A stretch of 64,000 bases of DNA, taken from NCBI RefSeq assembly GCF_014645655.1, contig NZ_BMMD01000008.1, positions 1 to 64,000 on the forward strand. Reading direction: 5' to 3'. Below are positions 34,470 through 45,593 of this stretch, one piece after another. The notes below the pieces were generated by a model. It saw only the letters and a program-made list of their open reading frames with translations. It had not been told where the DNA came from and ran no database searches. The translations under genes were made by a program, and so were the position numbers. The first letter of the stretch is position 1. Each line of letters opens with the position of its first letter. Source of the DNA: Agromyces bauzanensis (GTDB lineage: Bacteria; Actinomycetota; Actinomycetes; Actinomycetales; Microbacteriaceae).

Positions 34470-36673
34470 CGGCCGAAGGAGCGGATGCCGCGGGCGCCGG
34501 TCGGTTCACGCTCGACACGCGCCTGACGGGCGCGCTCGGCGGACGCACCACGCAGGCCGTCGAGCGCGCGTTCGGATACCGCACGGTCGGCGACCTGCTC
34601 GGTCACTACCCGCGGCGCTACGCGCTGCGCGGCGAGCTCACGGCGCTCGCGAGCCTGCCGCTCGACGAGAACGTCACGATCGTGGCGGAGGTGCTCGAGG
34701 TGCGCGTGCGCGAGATGCGACACCGCCGCGGGTCGATCGTCGAGGCGAAGATCTCCGACGGCACCGGCATCCTGACGCTCACCTTCTTCAACCAGAAGTG
34801 GCGCGAGAACGACCTGCGCCCCGGTCGCCGCGGCATCTTCGCGGGCAAGGTCGGCGACTACAAGGGCAATCGCCAGCTCGCCCACCCCGACTACGAGCTG
34901 TTCGACGACGACGTGCCGCGTTCGGCGGGCGACGCGGCAGCGAAGCGGTGGGCGGAGGCGCCGATCCCGATCTATCCCGCCACGAGCACGCTCGCGAGCT
35001 GGCAGCTGGCCAAGGCGATCGCGCTGCTCCTCGACGGCCTGGGCCCGCTCGACGACCCCATCCCCGACGCCGTTCGGGAGGCGCGATCCCTCCTCGACCA
35101 GCGTGCCGCCCTCGAGGCGGCGCACCGGCCCGAAACCGAGGCCGACTGGAAGGCGGCGCGTCGCACGCTCCGGTTCACCGAGGCGTTCGTGCTGCAGACG
35201 GCGCTGCTGCTGCGTCGTGCCGAGCTCCGGGCGCACACGACGACGGCGCGGCATCCGTCGCCCGGGGGCCTGCTCGAGCGGTTCGACGCGTCGCTGCCGT
35301 TCTCGCTCACCGCCGACCAGCGCGCTGTGGGGGCCGAGATCGCCGCCGACCTCGAGCAGCCGGTGCCCATGAACCGGCTCGTGCAGGGCGAGGTGGGCTC
35401 GGGCAAGACGGTCGTGGCCCTCCGGGCCATGCTCGCGGTGGCCGACTCGGGCGGTCAGTCTGCGCTCCTCGCACCCACCGAGGTGCTCGCCGCGCAGCAC
35501 CTCCGTTCGATCGCGCGCATGCTCGGTCCCGACCTGTCGGCTGCGCTCGTGCCCACGCTGCTCACGGGGCAGCTGCCGGCCGCCGAGCGCCGGAAGGCGC
35601 TTCTGCGGGCCGCCGCGGGGCAGGCGCGCATCGTCGTCGGCACGCACGCCCTCATCGGAGAGGCGGTGTCGTTCGCCGACCTCGGGCTCGTGGTGGTCGA
35701 CGAGCAGCACCGGTTCGGCGTCGAGCAGCGCGAGGCGCTGCGGCTGAAGGGCGAGCACCCCCCGCACGTGCTCGTGCTCACCGCGACGCCGATCCCTCGC
35801 ACCGTCGCGATGACGGTGTTCGGCGACCTGGACGTGTCGACCATCCGGGAGCTGCCCGCCGGGCGCGCGGGCATCGAGACGTACGTCGTGCCGCTCGCCG
35901 AGCGTCCGGGCTGGCGTGCGCGAGTGTGGGAGCGGCTCGCGGAGGAGGTCGAGCTGGGTCGCCAGGGCTTCGTCGTGTGCCCCGCGATCGATTCCAAGGT
36001 CGTCGAGGACGACCCCGACGCGCTGGAGCCCGACGCCGCAGACGGCCGAAGCGGCGGGCAGGCGGCATCCGTGGCATCGGTCCTTGCGGAACTCGAGTCG
36101 CATCCGCGCTTCGCCGACAAGCGCGTCGCACCCCTGCACGGGCGCATGGGCTCCGACGAGAAGGACGCCGTGATGCGCGCCTTCGCGGCCGGGGAACTCG
36201 ACGTGCTCGTCGCCACGACCGTCATCGAGGTCGGCGTCGACGTCCCGAATGCGAGCGCGATGGTGGTGGTCGATGCCGACCGGTTCGGCGTGTCGCAGCT
36301 GCACCAGCTGCGCGGACGCGTCGGCCGCGGCGCGGTGCCGGGCCTGTGCCTGCTCGTGACGGCCGCCGAGCCCGGCTCGCTCGCGCTGCAGCGCGTCGAG
36401 GCCGTGGCGGCGACGCTCGATGGGTTCGAGCTCGCCCGCGTGGACCTCGAGCTGAGGCAGGAGGGCGACGTGCTCGGCGCCACCCAATCGGGCGGGCGCT
36501 CATCGCTGAAGCTGCTGCGCGTCTCACGCGATGGCGACCTCATCGCCGACGCGCGAGAGCTCGCGGCGGAGGTGCTCGACGCCGACCCCGGGCTCGAGCG
36601 GCACCGGGCACTCGCCGCCGAGGTCAGACGCCGTCTCGACGCCGAGACGAGCGGATTCCTGAGCAAGGGCTGA
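34466..36673 (+). CDS. recG: ATP-dependent DNA helicase RecG
   Basis: RecG (735 aa) remodels stalled replication forks and Holliday junctions. The N-terminal OB/wedge domain includes GDLLGHYPRRY and ISDGTGILTLTFFNQKW. Helicase motifs follow: GEVGSGKT near 309, DEQHRFG near 411, TATPIPRT, and QLRGRVGRG near 613. ATG 34466 overlaps the TPR gene stop. The gene is intact and of normal length. Confidence 0.97.
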   Translation: MTAEGADAAGAGRFTLDTRLTGALGGRTTQAVERAFGYRTVGDLLGHYPRRYALRGELTALASLPLDENVTIVAEVLEVRVREMRHRRGSIVEAKISDGTGILTLTFFNQKWRENDLRPGRRGIFAGKVGDYKGNRQLAHPDYELFDDDVPRSAGDAAAKRWAEAPIPIYPATSTLASWQLAKAIALLLDGLGPLDDPIPDAVREARSLLDQRAALEAAHRPETEADWKAARRTLRFTEAFVLQTALLLRRAELRAHTTTARHPSPGGLLERFDASLPFSLTADQRAVGAEIAADLEQPVPMNRLVQGEVGSGKTVVALRAMLAVADSGGQSALLAPTEVLAAQHLRSIARMLGPDLSAALVPTLLTGQLPAAERRKALLRAAAGQARIVVGTHALIGEAVSFADLGLVVVDEQHRFGVEQREALRLKGEHPPHVLVLTATPIPRTVAMTVFGDLDVSTIRELPAGRAGIETYVVPLAERPGWRARVWERLAEEVELGRQGFVVCPAIDSKVVEDDPDALEPDAADGRSGGQAASVASVLAELESHPRFADKRVAPLHGRMGSDEKDAVMRAFAAGELDVLVATTVIEVGVDVPNASAMVVVDADRFGVSQLHQLRGRVGRGAVPGLCLLVTAAEPGSLALQRVEAVAATLDGFELARVDLELRQEGDVLGATQSGGRSSLKLLRVSRDGDLIADARELAAEVLDADPGLERHRALAAEVRRRLDAETSGFLSKG

Positions 36674-36724
36674 GACTCTGGAGCAGCGCCTCCCGTGCCG
36701 TGCTCGGGCACTACGCTGGGGGAT

Positions 36725-37212
36725 ATGCAGCGGATCGCCGTCGTCCCAGGATCGTTCGACCCCGTCACGCTCGGCCATCTCGACGTCATCGGCAGGGCCG
36801 CCGGTCTCTACGACGAGGTGCACGTCGTCGTGGTGCACAATCCCGACAAGTCCGCGCTGCTGCCCATCGCCGAGCGCGTGGCGCTCATCGAGCGATCGAT
36901 CGCCGACGCCGGCCTCGACGGGCGGATCGTCGTCGCGTCATGGAGCATGGGCCTCCTCGTCGACTACTGCACCGACGTCGGCGCGTCCGTGCTCGTGAAG
37001 GGCATCCGGTCGCAGGTGGACGTCGCCTACGAGACGCCCATGGCCATCGTGAACCGGCACCTCGCCGGCGTCGAGACGATGTTCATGCTGACCGATCCCG
37101 CCAATGCGCACGTGTCCAGCTCGCTCGTGCGACAGGTGTCCGCGCTCGGCGGCGACGTCTCGCCGTACGTGCCGCAGGTGGTGTCCGAGTTCCTGCAGGC
37201 GGCGATGACCCC

Positions 37213-37216
<4 letters not shown>
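36725..37216 (+). CDS. coaD: Phosphopantetheine adenylyltransferase
   Basis: CoaD (163 aa) converts 4'-phosphopantetheine and ATP to dephospho-CoA. The nucleotidyltransferase motif is [11 protein letters not shown], and the [12 protein letters not shown] and [10 protein letters not shown] segments are conserved. ATG 36725 has a ctggggga ribosome-binding site. The stop overlaps the MoxR ATG (ATGA). Confidence 0.97.
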
Positions 37217-38247
<1,031 letters not shown>

Positions 38248-38250
38248 CCC

Positions 38251-39585
38251 ATGTTCCGCCCGCGTCCCGTTCGCGTCTCCGCCTGGCCGCGACTGACACG
38301 GCGCGGCGGCTCGCTCATGATCGTGGGCGTGCTGCTCCTGGCCGTCTCGCTGTGGTTCGACCTGCGCGACGTGGTGCTCCTCGCATTCGTCGGCATCGCG
38401 ACGCCGCTCGCGGCGGCGGTGTTCGTCGTGGTGCGCAACCCGAGGCTCGCCGTCACCCGTGGGTTCGCCCCGGCGGTCGTCGCAGCAGGCGGATGGACGC
38501 GCGTCGCGATCGTCGTGAAGAACCGCGCGCGACGCACGTTCGACGGCGCGCACTGGCGCGACACGGTGCCCGAGGGACTGATGGGTCCGGCCGAGTCGAT
38601 CCTGCCGGCGATCGGGCCGTACGAGGGCGTGCTCCCCTCGGGCGACGACACCGTACGGCTCGAGTACCGGCTCCGGATGCCGCGGCGCGGCGTCTACTCG
38701 ATCGGCCCGCTCCGCATCGGCGTCGCGGACCCGTTCGGCCTCGCCCGCATCGACCGCGAGGTCGGCACGGGTCACGAGGTCGTCGTCACGCCGAGGGTCA
38801 CCCCGCTGGACGCGGCGCTCGGCAGCGCCGCTTCGATCGACGGCGTGGTGCACGGGCTCCGGCGGCGGACGCACCCGAACTCCGACGAGCTCATCGCCCG
38901 TGAGTATCGCTACGGCGACCCCCTCCGCCGGGTGAACTGGGCCGCGACGGCCAGGCGCGGCGAGCTCATGGTGCGGGAGGAGGAGCAGCGCGGCGATCCC
39001 GAGGCGCGCATCCTCCTGGACACCACGCTCTCCGGCCGGTCCGAGGCCTCGCTGCGCCGGGACGACGACGAGGGGGCGCATTTCGGGTTCGAACTCGGCA
39101 TCGAGATCGCCGCATCGATCGGGATGCACCTGCTCGAGCGCGGGTTCCGCGTGCGCTGCACGCAGGTCGCCGATCCCGAGCGCGGCGTGATCCCCGGCGC
39201 CGCGTTCGGCGGTGCCTACCGGACGCCGGGCGGCGACCGGATGCTCCTCGAGGACCTCGCGAGGCTCGACCGGCCGGGCCGTGCGGCGTGGCACGGAACG
39301 GGGGCGGCGCAGTCCGACGCACATCCCCGTGCCCGCGAGGCGCGCTCGCCCGGGTTCGCCGTCCTCGTGGATCCCGACGAGCAGGACGCTCGCGCGCTCG
39401 TCGCGCTCCGTCCGTCGTTCGAGCCCGCGGTCGCCTTCGCCACGGACGGCGTCTCGCGTCTCGTCCTCGACCTCATCGAGGACGCGGACTGGCGTGTCGT
39501 GCGCGTTCGCCGGCCGGCCGAGATCGGCGAGGCGTGGTCGGGCATCGCGACGACGCCTCGCGAGAGGCCGGCGCATGCGCCCTGA
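38251..39585 (+). CDS. DUF58 (vWA-like) membrane protein
   Basis: This 444-aa protein has two N-terminal transmembrane helices (about residues 18-60), a beta-rich region, then the DUF58 signature around REYRYGDPLRRVNWAATARR. A von Willebrand A-like domain follows. It is the usual partner of the MoxR ATPase three bases upstream and of the transglutaminase gene overlapping its end by 11 bp. Confidence 0.9.
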   Translation: MFRPRPVRVSAWPRLTRRGGSLMIVGVLLLAVSLWFDLRDVVLLAFVGIATPLAAAVFVVVRNPRLAVTRGFAPAVVAAGGWTRVAIVVKNRARRTFDGAHWRDTVPEGLMGPAESILPAIGPYEGVLPSGDDTVRLEYRLRMPRRGVYSIGPLRIGVADPFGLARIDREVGTGHEVVVTPRVTPLDAALGSAASIDGVVHGLRRRTHPNSDELIAREYRYGDPLRRVNWAATARRGELMVREEEQRGDPEARILLDTTLSGRSEASLRRDDDEGAHFGFELGIEIAASIGMHLLERGFRVRCTQVADPERGVIPGAAFGGAYRTPGGDRMLLEDLARLDRPGRAAWHGTGAAQSDAHPRAREARSPGFAVLVDPDEQDARALVALRPSFEPAVAFATDGVSRLVLDLIEDADWRVVRVRRPAEIGEAWSGIATTPRERPAHAP

Positions 39586-41911
39586 CCTCATGCCGCTCTC
39601 GCGCGCGCAGCGCCTCGCGCTGACCGCCACGTCGTTCCTGTTCCTCGTCATCGCGACGATGGCACTCGGTCCGCTCATCGCGGGCAGCGGGTGGTGGTGG
39701 CTGTGCGCCTTCATCGCCGCGGGCACGCTGTTCTCCGGCTTCGGGCTGCGCTCGATCCGAACGCCGCCCTCCCTCGTGCCGGTGCTGGAGCTCGTGGTGC
39801 TGCTCCTCCTGCTCACGCTGCTGTTCGGCGGCGGCACGAGCGTCGCGCTCATCGTGCCCACGGCGGAGACCTTCGAGACGTTCGGCGAGTTGATGGCGGG
39901 CGCGCAACGCACGATCGAGCAGCAATCCGTGCCCGCGATCCCGGTGCCGCCGCTGACGTTCGCGCTCGCCGTGGGCATCGGCCTGCTGGCGGTCGTCGTC
40001 GACATCCTCGTGCAGACGGCCCGCATGCCGGCGCTCGCAGCGGCACCCGCACTTGTGCCGATCCTCATCCCCGGCTTCATCATCGAGGCCGGTGCCGAGT
40101 TGCCGACGCTCGTGCTCACCGCCGCCGCCTACCTCCTTCTGCTGCGCGTGGACGTCCGGGTGCGACGGCGTGCCCGGCTCGCCGCCGGCGAGGAGGGCGA
40201 TCAGGCGGCAACCGTGATCGCGCCGAAGCGCGTGCCCATCGTGTCGACGCTCGGCGCGTCGCTCGGGCTCGCCGCCGTCGGCCTGCTCGCGGCCTCCGTG
40301 CTCGCGGCGTCGACGCCGAGCGTCTCGACGAGCCTCCTGCTCGGGAGTCCGTCGCAGGGCACCCTCTTCGCGCGCGGCGTGAGCCCGTTCATCGACCTGG
40401 GGCGCGACCTCCGGCGGCCCGAGCCGCTGCCGGCCTTCCACTACCTCGCGCGCGACGGCGACCGCCCGTACTTCACGCTGCTCACGCTCGACCGGTTCGA
40501 GGGCGAGGTCTGGTCGCCCACCCAAACCGCGGTCGACGGCGACAACACGGTCGACCAGATGCCGCGGCCCGACGGGCTCTCGAGCGCGGTCGAGACCTCG
40601 CAGCATCCGATCGACGTCGTCGTCGACGAGGTGCGCACGACCTGGCTGCCGGTGCCGTATCCGACGGCACGCATCGAGGGGCTCGAGGGCTCGTGGTTCT
40701 GGGACGACGGCGCCCTCACCGTGCGCAGCGTCGACACGAACACGGGCGGCCAGAGCTATCGGGTGACGCGTCTGGACGTCGAACCCACGCCGCAGCAGCT
40801 CCGCAACGCCGATCGCGACCTCGACGACGAGTTGGCGTCGTTCCTCGCGCTGCCCGAGGAGATGCCCGCGATCATCGCCGAGACGGCCGTCGCCCTCACG
40901 GCCTCGGCGTCGCCGTACGACGCGGCGGTCGCGATCCAGGCGTACCTGCGCGGCGCCGAGTTCGACTACTCCACCGAGGCGCCCGTGGAAGACGGCTACG
41001 ACGGCGGCGGATTCGACGTGATCGCGAGGTTCCTCGAGACGAAGGCCGGCTACTGCGTGCACTTCGCCTCGACCATGGCGGTGCTCGCGCGGGAGTCGGG
41101 CATCCCGTCGCGCATCTCGATCGGCTATACGCAGGGGTCCCCGACCGACCAGCGCGTGGACGGCGTGCAGCGCATCGAGGTCGACTCGCACGACCTGCAC
41201 GCGTGGCCCGAGCTCTACTTCGAGGGCGTCGGCTGGGTGCCGTTCGAGCCGACCCCGGGCCGCGGCACGGTTCCCGGCTATTCGCGTCCCGGCGCGGGCG
41301 AGGAGGGCGCGCCGCCGCTGGCGAGCGCACCGCCCACCGGGCCCGGCTCGACCGGCCGTCCCGACGTCGACCCCGACGGAGGACTCGCGGGCCAGGTGGC
41401 CGACCCGGTCGCCACGGCGACGCAGCTGTGGATCCGCAGCGGTGTCGTCGCCCTCGCCGTCGCCGTGCTGCTGCTGCTGCCGGCGCTGTTCCGGTTGAGC
41501 CAGCGTCGGGCGCGCATCCGGCGCATCCGCCGCGATGAACGACCGGCGGATGCCGCGTGGGACGAGCTCGCCGCGACGGCGCTCGACCTCGGCGCGGGCG
41601 GCAACGGCGGCGAGACGCCGCGCGAGTTCGCGGCCCGGCTGGCCGAGCGGGAGGCGTTCGACGATGCCCGCGCCCGGGCCGCGATCGTGCGCCTGCGCGA
41701 CGCCGTGGAGCGGGAGCGCTACGGCCCCGCGGGCGGGGGCACGGCGGGTGCTGCGGCATCCGGGTCGCTCGTCGACGATCTCGCCACCGCACGTGCTGCG
41801 CTCCTCGCGGACGCGGTGGGCGCCGAGCGGGCACGCGCGCTCCTCATGCCGCACTCGCTCGTCGACGGCGTGCGCCGGGTGCTCGGCGGTCGCGCCCGCG
41901 CCGGGGCGTAG
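39575..41911 (+). CDS. Transglutaminase-domain membrane protein (DUF3488/DUF4129 type)
   Basis: This 778-aa protein starts with six or so transmembrane helices (residues about 13-260), followed by an extracytoplasmic region. The transglutaminase-like core has Cys in KAGYCVHFASTMAVLAR near 493 and His in HDLHAWPELYFEGVGWVPF near 541. One helix near 622-640 and a C-terminal cytoplasmic domain come last. Such proteins are the third member of MoxR-DUF58 operons, with possible peptidase or cross-linking activity at the cell envelope. Its TAG stop also forms part of a -10-like hexamer for the next gene. Confidence 0.9.
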   Translation: MRPDLMPLSRAQRLALTATSFLFLVIATMALGPLIAGSGWWWLCAFIAAGTLFSGFGLRSIRTPPSLVPVLELVVLLLLLTLLFGGGTSVALIVPTAETFETFGELMAGAQRTIEQQSVPAIPVPPLTFALAVGIGLLAVVVDILVQTARMPALAAAPALVPILIPGFIIEAGAELPTLVLTAAAYLLLLRVDVRVRRRARLAAGEEGDQAATVIAPKRVPIVSTLGASLGLAAVGLLAASVLAASTPSVSTSLLLGSPSQGTLFARGVSPFIDLGRDLRRPEPLPAFHYLARDGDRPYFTLLTLDRFEGEVWSPTQTAVDGDNTVDQMPRPDGLSSAVETSQHPIDVVVDEVRTTWLPVPYPTARIEGLEGSWFWDDGALTVRSVDTNTGGQSYRVTRLDVEPTPQQLRNADRDLDDELASFLALPEEMPAIIAETAVALTASASPYDAAVAIQAYLRGAEFDYSTEAPVEDGYDGGGFDVIARFLETKAGYCVHFASTMAVLARESGIPSRISIGYTQGSPTDQRVDGVQRIEVDSHDLHAWPELYFEGVGWVPFEPTPGRGTVPGYSRPGAGEEGAPPLASAPPTGPGSTGRPDVDPDGGLAGQVADPVATATQLWIRSGVVALAVAVLLLLPALFRLSQRRARIRRIRRDERPADAAWDELAATALDLGAGGNGGETPREFAARLAEREAFDDARARAAIVRLRDAVERERYGPAGGGTAGAAASGSLVDDLATARAALLADAVGAERARALLMPHSLVDGVRRVLGGRARAGA

Positions 41912-41914
41912 AAT
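41909..41914 (+). promoter_or_regulatory. Candidate -10 element of the DUF177-rpmF-rnc unit
   Basis: The hexamer TAGAAT lies 9 bp before the GTG start and includes the stop codon of the preceding gene. The mRNA would be leaderless or nearly so. No clear -35 is visible. Confidence 0.4.
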
Positions 41915-41922
41915 CGTCGATC

Positions 41923-42486
41923 GTGGCCACTCAGCATTCGCCGTTCCGCGTGAACGTGCGCGACCTCGTGAACCGCCCTGGAGAGATGCGCGAAGCGCAC
42001 CTCTCGGTCCCCGTCGCCGCGCAGATGGGGGAGGGACTCGTGGCGGTCCGCGAGGGCGCGGAGCTCGATCTCGACCTCCGGTTCGAGTCGGTGCACGAGG
42101 GGATCCTCGTCTCGGCCGACGTCGACGCGGTCGCCGAGGGCGAGTGCGGGCGGTGCCTCATCGACATCGCCCTGCCCGTCCGAGTCGAGTTCCAGGAGCT
42201 TTTCGCGTATCATTCTGGAGAAGCTTTCGAGGTTGAGGTTCAAGACGACCACGTGGATCTTGAACCGCTCATACGAGATGCGGTAGTGCTGTCACTGCCG
42301 TTCCAGCCGGTGTGCCGGCCGGACTGCCCGGGTCTCGATCCTATGACCGGGGTCCGACTGGCCGATCATCCCGAACTCGTCACCCATGAGCACCGTGACC
42401 CGCGATGGGCCGCGCTCGCCGGGTTCCAGGCTTCCGAAGACCAGGGCACGGATGTCGCATCCGAGGCCGACCAGCAGAGAGATTGA
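41923..42486 (+). CDS. DUF177 (YceD-like) protein
   Basis: This 187-aa member of the YceD/DUF177 family is required for 23S rRNA accumulation in some organisms. It has the metal-binding-like cysteines in EGECGRCLIDI and CRPDCPGLDP. It lies 9 bp before rpmF, the conserved neighbour across bacteria. GTG 41923 is chosen as the first start after a TAGAAT element; the longer frame upstream overlaps the transglutaminase gene. Confidence 0.92.
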   Translation: MATQHSPFRVNVRDLVNRPGEMREAHLSVPVAAQMGEGLVAVREGAELDLDLRFESVHEGILVSADVDAVAEGECGRCLIDIALPVRVEFQELFAYHSGEAFEVEVQDDHVDLEPLIRDAVVLSLPFQPVCRPDCPGLDPMTGVRLADHPELVTHEHRDPRWAALAGFQASEDQGTDVASEADQQRD

Positions 42487-42495
42487 GAGAGAGTC

Positions 42496-42699
42496 ATGGC
42501 TGTTCCCAAGCGGAAGAAGTCACGCGCCAACACCCACGCGCGCCGTTCGCAGTGGAAGGCGGAGGTCCCCACGCTCGTCAAGACCGTCGAGAACGGCAAG
42601 GTCACCTACAGCCTCCCGCACCGTGCGAAGGTCGTCGAGGACTCCGCGGGCACACCGCTCTTCCTCGAGTACAAGGGCCGCAAGGTCGCCGACGTCTAG
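42496..42699 (+). CDS. rpmF: 50S ribosomal protein L32
   Basis: This 67-aa L32 starts [20 protein letters not shown], the standard basic N-terminus. It contains no cysteine, so it is the zinc-independent type. A gagagagag ribosome-binding site precedes ATG 42496. It is followed 28 bp later by rnc. Confidence 0.97.
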   Translation: MAVPKRKKSRANTHARRSQWKAEVPTLVKTVENGKVTYSLPHRAKVVEDSAGTPLFLEYKGRKVADV

Positions 42700-42727
42700 T
42701 CGGCCGACAGCATCATCCGACCCGGTC

Positions 42728-43438
42728 GTGACGCGAACGGGGCAGACGGGACACGCTGAGCACACGCTCGACGACCTGCAGCGGACGCTGCAGGTCGAGG
42801 TGGATCCCGACCTGCTGCTGCTCGCGCTCACGCACCGGTCGTTCGCGTACGAGAACGGCGGCATCCCCACCAACGAGCGCCTCGAGTTCCTCGGCGACTC
42901 GATCCTGGGGCAGGCCGTCACCGTCAAGCTGTTCCGGGACCATCCCGAGCTCGACGAGGGCGAACTCGCGAAGCGGCGGGCGAGCCTCGTCTCGAGCGTG
43001 GCCCTCGCCGAGGTCGGCCGCGCCATCGGGCTCGGGCCGTACATCCGCCTCGGCCGCGGCGAGACCATGACGGGCGGCGCCGACAAGCCGTCGATCCTCG
43101 CCGACACCGTCGAGGCGATCATCGGGGCCGTCTACCTTGACGCGGGCGGTGACGCGGCAACCGGACTCGTACTGCGGCTCATCACGCCGCTGCTCAGCGA
43201 CCCCGAGCGCTTCGGCGCGGCCATGGATCCGAAGACGAGCCTGCAGGAGATCGCGGCGCGACGCGGCGCCCCGCCGCCCGTCTACACGATCGTCGAGTCC
43301 GGGCCCGACCACAACAAGCACTTCGTGGCGACCGTCATGGTCGGCGAGCTCGTGCAGGCCTCCGGCGAGGGCTCCAGCAAGAAGCAGGCCGAGATGTCCG
43401 CCGCGCTCGAGGCCTGGACCAGGCTGAACTCGCACTGA
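42728..43438 (+). CDS. rnc: Ribonuclease III
   Basis: RNase III (236 aa) cleaves double-stranded RNA during rRNA maturation. The catalytic signature [13 protein letters not shown] and the second acidic region [16 protein letters not shown] are present, followed by a C-terminal double-stranded RNA-binding domain ([17 protein letters not shown]). GTG 42728 gives the standard N-terminus. It sits immediately before mutM in the usual actinobacterial order. Confidence 0.97.
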   Translation: MTRTGQTGHAEHTLDDLQRTLQVEVDPDLLLLALTHRSFAYENGGIPTNERLEFLGDSILGQAVTVKLFRDHPELDEGELAKRRASLVSSVALAEVGRAIGLGPYIRLGRGETMTGGADKPSILADTVEAIIGAVYLDAGGDAATGLVLRLITPLLSDPERFGAAMDPKTSLQEIAARRGAPPPVYTIVESGPDHNKHFVATVMVGELVQASGEGSSKKQAEMSAALEAWTRLNSH

Positions 43439-43439
43439 C

Positions 43440-44411
43440 GTGCCCGAGCTGCCAGAGGTCGAGGTCGTGCGCGCCGGACTCGCGCAGGCGGTCACCGGAG
43501 CTCGGGTCGCCGCGGTCGACGTGCTCGATCGCCGTGCCCTGACCCGGCACGACGCGGCATCCGGCGACTTCGAATCGCTCGTCACCGGTGCGCGCATCGA
43601 GGCGGCGGTGCGTCGCGGCAAGTTCCTGTGGCTGCCGATCGGCGACGACCGCGCCGTCGTCGGCCACCTCGGCATGAGCGGACAGCTGCTGCTCCGCACG
43701 CCCGACCACCCGGGCGACGACCGTCACGCGCGCATCCGCCTGCACCTCGACCACCCCGAGCACGGAGAGCTCCGCATCGACTTCGTCGACCAGCGCACGT
43801 TCGGCTCACTGGCCGTCGACCGCCTCGTGCCGACCGCCGACGGCGAGGTGGCCGGCTTCTCACCCGGGGTCTCCGGGCCCTGGGCGCGCAGCATCCCGGC
43901 CCAGGTGTCCCACATCGCGCGCGATCCGCTCGACCCGGCCTTCGACGACCGCCGATTCCTCGACGCCCTCGCGCGCCGGGCGTCGGGGGTGAAGCGCGTG
44001 CTGCTCGACCAGGGCCTCGTGAGCGGTGTCGGCAACATCTACGCCGACGAGGCGCTGTGGGCGGTGCGCCTGCACGGCGAGCAGCCGGCCTCGTCGCTGA
44101 CGCGCCGCAGGGGCGGCGAGCTGCTCACCGCGGTGCGCGACGTGCTCGGCAAGGCCCTCGCCGAGGGCGGCACGAGCTTCGACGCGCAGTACGTCAACGT
44201 CAACGGGGCATCCGGGTACTTCGCGCACTCGCTGAACGCCTACGGTCGCGCGGGCCTGCCCTGTCCGCGCTGCGGCACGCCCATGGTGCGCGAGTCGTTC
44301 ATGAACCGCTCGTCGCACCGGTGCCCGCGCTGCCAGCGGCTCCGGATGCCGCGGGCGGGCGCTGCCACGTCGACTCCAGTGCGAACGGACGGAAGCCCAG
44401 CGCGACGTTGA
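43440..44411 (+). CDS. mutM: Formamidopyrimidine-DNA glycosylase
   Basis: Fpg/MutM (323 aa) removes 8-oxoguanine from DNA and nicks the abasic site. The N-terminus [11 protein letters not shown] provides the catalytic Pro and Glu. The helix-two-turn-helix [14 protein letters not shown] and the C-terminal zinc finger [12 protein letters not shown]...CPRCQ follow. The last 25 residues after the zinc finger are unusual, and its 3' end overlaps the convergent acetyltransferase gene by 113 bp. The frame may simply have lost its native stop. Confidence 0.95.
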   Translation: MPELPEVEVVRAGLAQAVTGARVAAVDVLDRRALTRHDAASGDFESLVTGARIEAAVRRGKFLWLPIGDDRAVVGHLGMSGQLLLRTPDHPGDDRHARIRLHLDHPEHGELRIDFVDQRTFGSLAVDRLVPTADGEVAGFSPGVSGPWARSIPAQVSHIARDPLDPAFDDRRFLDALARRASGVKRVLLDQGLVSGVGNIYADEALWAVRLHGEQPASSLTRRRGGELLTAVRDVLGKALAEGGTSFDAQYVNVNGASGYFAHSLNAYGRAGLPCPRCGTPMVRESFMNRSSHRCPRCQRLRMPRAGAATSTPVRTDGSPARR

Positions 44412-45429
44412 TCGCGAGCATGTGCTGGTTCTCGTCGGCATTCCACGTGTAGATGCGCTCCCGGGTGGGGTCGAGCTCGTCGAGGGCGACCAGGTTCGCG
44501 AGCTTCAGCCGCATGCCCAGCCGGTGTCCGCGGTGGGGAGCGAGCACGATCGTGTCCCACTGCTCGACCGCTGGCGAGTCGGGCAGGAGCGACAGTTCGG
44601 TGAACCCGGCGACCTCGCCGTCGGGGGCCACCGCGACGACGTTGAGGTGCGTGCGGCCCGCCTGGCGCGCGCGGCGCTCGCCGTCGCGGATGCGCGCGGC
44701 GTCCCACTGCTCGAGCCCCCACGCGATGGCGCCCGTCGGCGGGTCGGTCGACATCCGCTCGTGGGCGACCGCGAGCGAGTCGATGAGCTCGTCGGGGGCC
44801 TCGTTCTGCCAGCCCACGAGGCGGTAGCGGTCGGAAGCCTGCTCCAGCGATGTGCTGAGGAGTCGTCGGAACGCGTCGCCCCTCCCCGCGACGTCCATGG
44901 CGCTCACCCGGTACAGCTGGCCGAGGGCGAAGCCGTGCGCGAGCGCGAATCGTGCTGGCGGCGCGTCGGCCGCGATGTCGGCGTCGCCCTGCGGCGGGTG
45001 GAGCCGTGGCCTGATCGCATCCTGCGCACCGATCAGGTGGTCGGCCGAGAGCACGATGGCGGGGCGCCCGGCCGCATGCGCAGCCTCCTCCGCGCTGGCG
45101 AGCAACCCCGAGCCGATGCCCTCACGCCGTCGATCGGGCTCGACACCCAGGACTTCGATGTACGCCGTGGCGGCGTCGGCGTCGAGCTCCCACTGCACCT
45201 CGACCAGGCCGACCAGCCGGTCGGCGTCGAACGCGCCGATCGCGGTGTACCGCGTGAACTCGGCCCGGCGCAGGTCCTGCAGCACCTCTTGGGGCCGGCG
45301 GGTCAGGTCGGAGGTGCCGAGCGCCTCGACGTCGAGGCGTCGCAGGAGCGTCTCGTAGGCGGCCAGCTCGGCGTCATCGGTTGCGCCGACGTGGCGGGGA
45401 AGGCGGATCGGACGGATGTCGACGGTCAT
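44299..45429 (-). CDS. Tandem GNAT-family N-acetyltransferase
   Basis: This 376-aa protein has two GNAT-like halves. The first has the acetyl-CoA loop [18 protein letters not shown] (about residues 92-110), the second [19 protein letters not shown] (about 290-308) with [20 protein letters not shown]. This doubled architecture occurs in actinobacterial mycothiol synthase-like enzymes, but the substrate is unclear. Its C-terminus is Ala/Gly-rich and overlaps the convergent mutM 3' end. Confidence 0.85.
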   Translation of the reverse strand: MTVDIRPIRLPRHVGATDDAELAAYETLLRRLDVEALGTSDLTRRPQEVLQDLRRAEFTRYTAIGAFDADRLVGLVEVQWELDADAATAYIEVLGVEPDRRREGIGSGLLASAEEAAHAAGRPAIVLSADHLIGAQDAIRPRLHPPQGDADIAADAPPARFALAHGFALGQLYRVSAMDVAGRGDAFRRLLSTSLEQASDRYRLVGWQNEAPDELIDSLAVAHERMSTDPPTGAIAWGLEQWDAARIRDGERRARQAGRTHLNVVAVAPDGEVAGFTELSLLPDSPAVEQWDTIVLAPHRGHRLGMRLKLANLVALDELDPTRERIYTWNADENQHMLAINVALGFRPFALESTWQRPPAASGAAGSAGTGATSGS

Positions 45430-45593
45430 GATCGCTCCTTACAGGCCGCGCGGGCAGCCGCCCAGACTATCGGGACGCGCACCGGGCGGCAATGACCGAT
45501 CCTCACTTCTGCGGCGAGGGCGGACCGGAACAGGCCGCTCGCTCGGGTACGCTCGTGCGAGGCATCCGCACCGCCAGCCGTACCCGGGGGACC

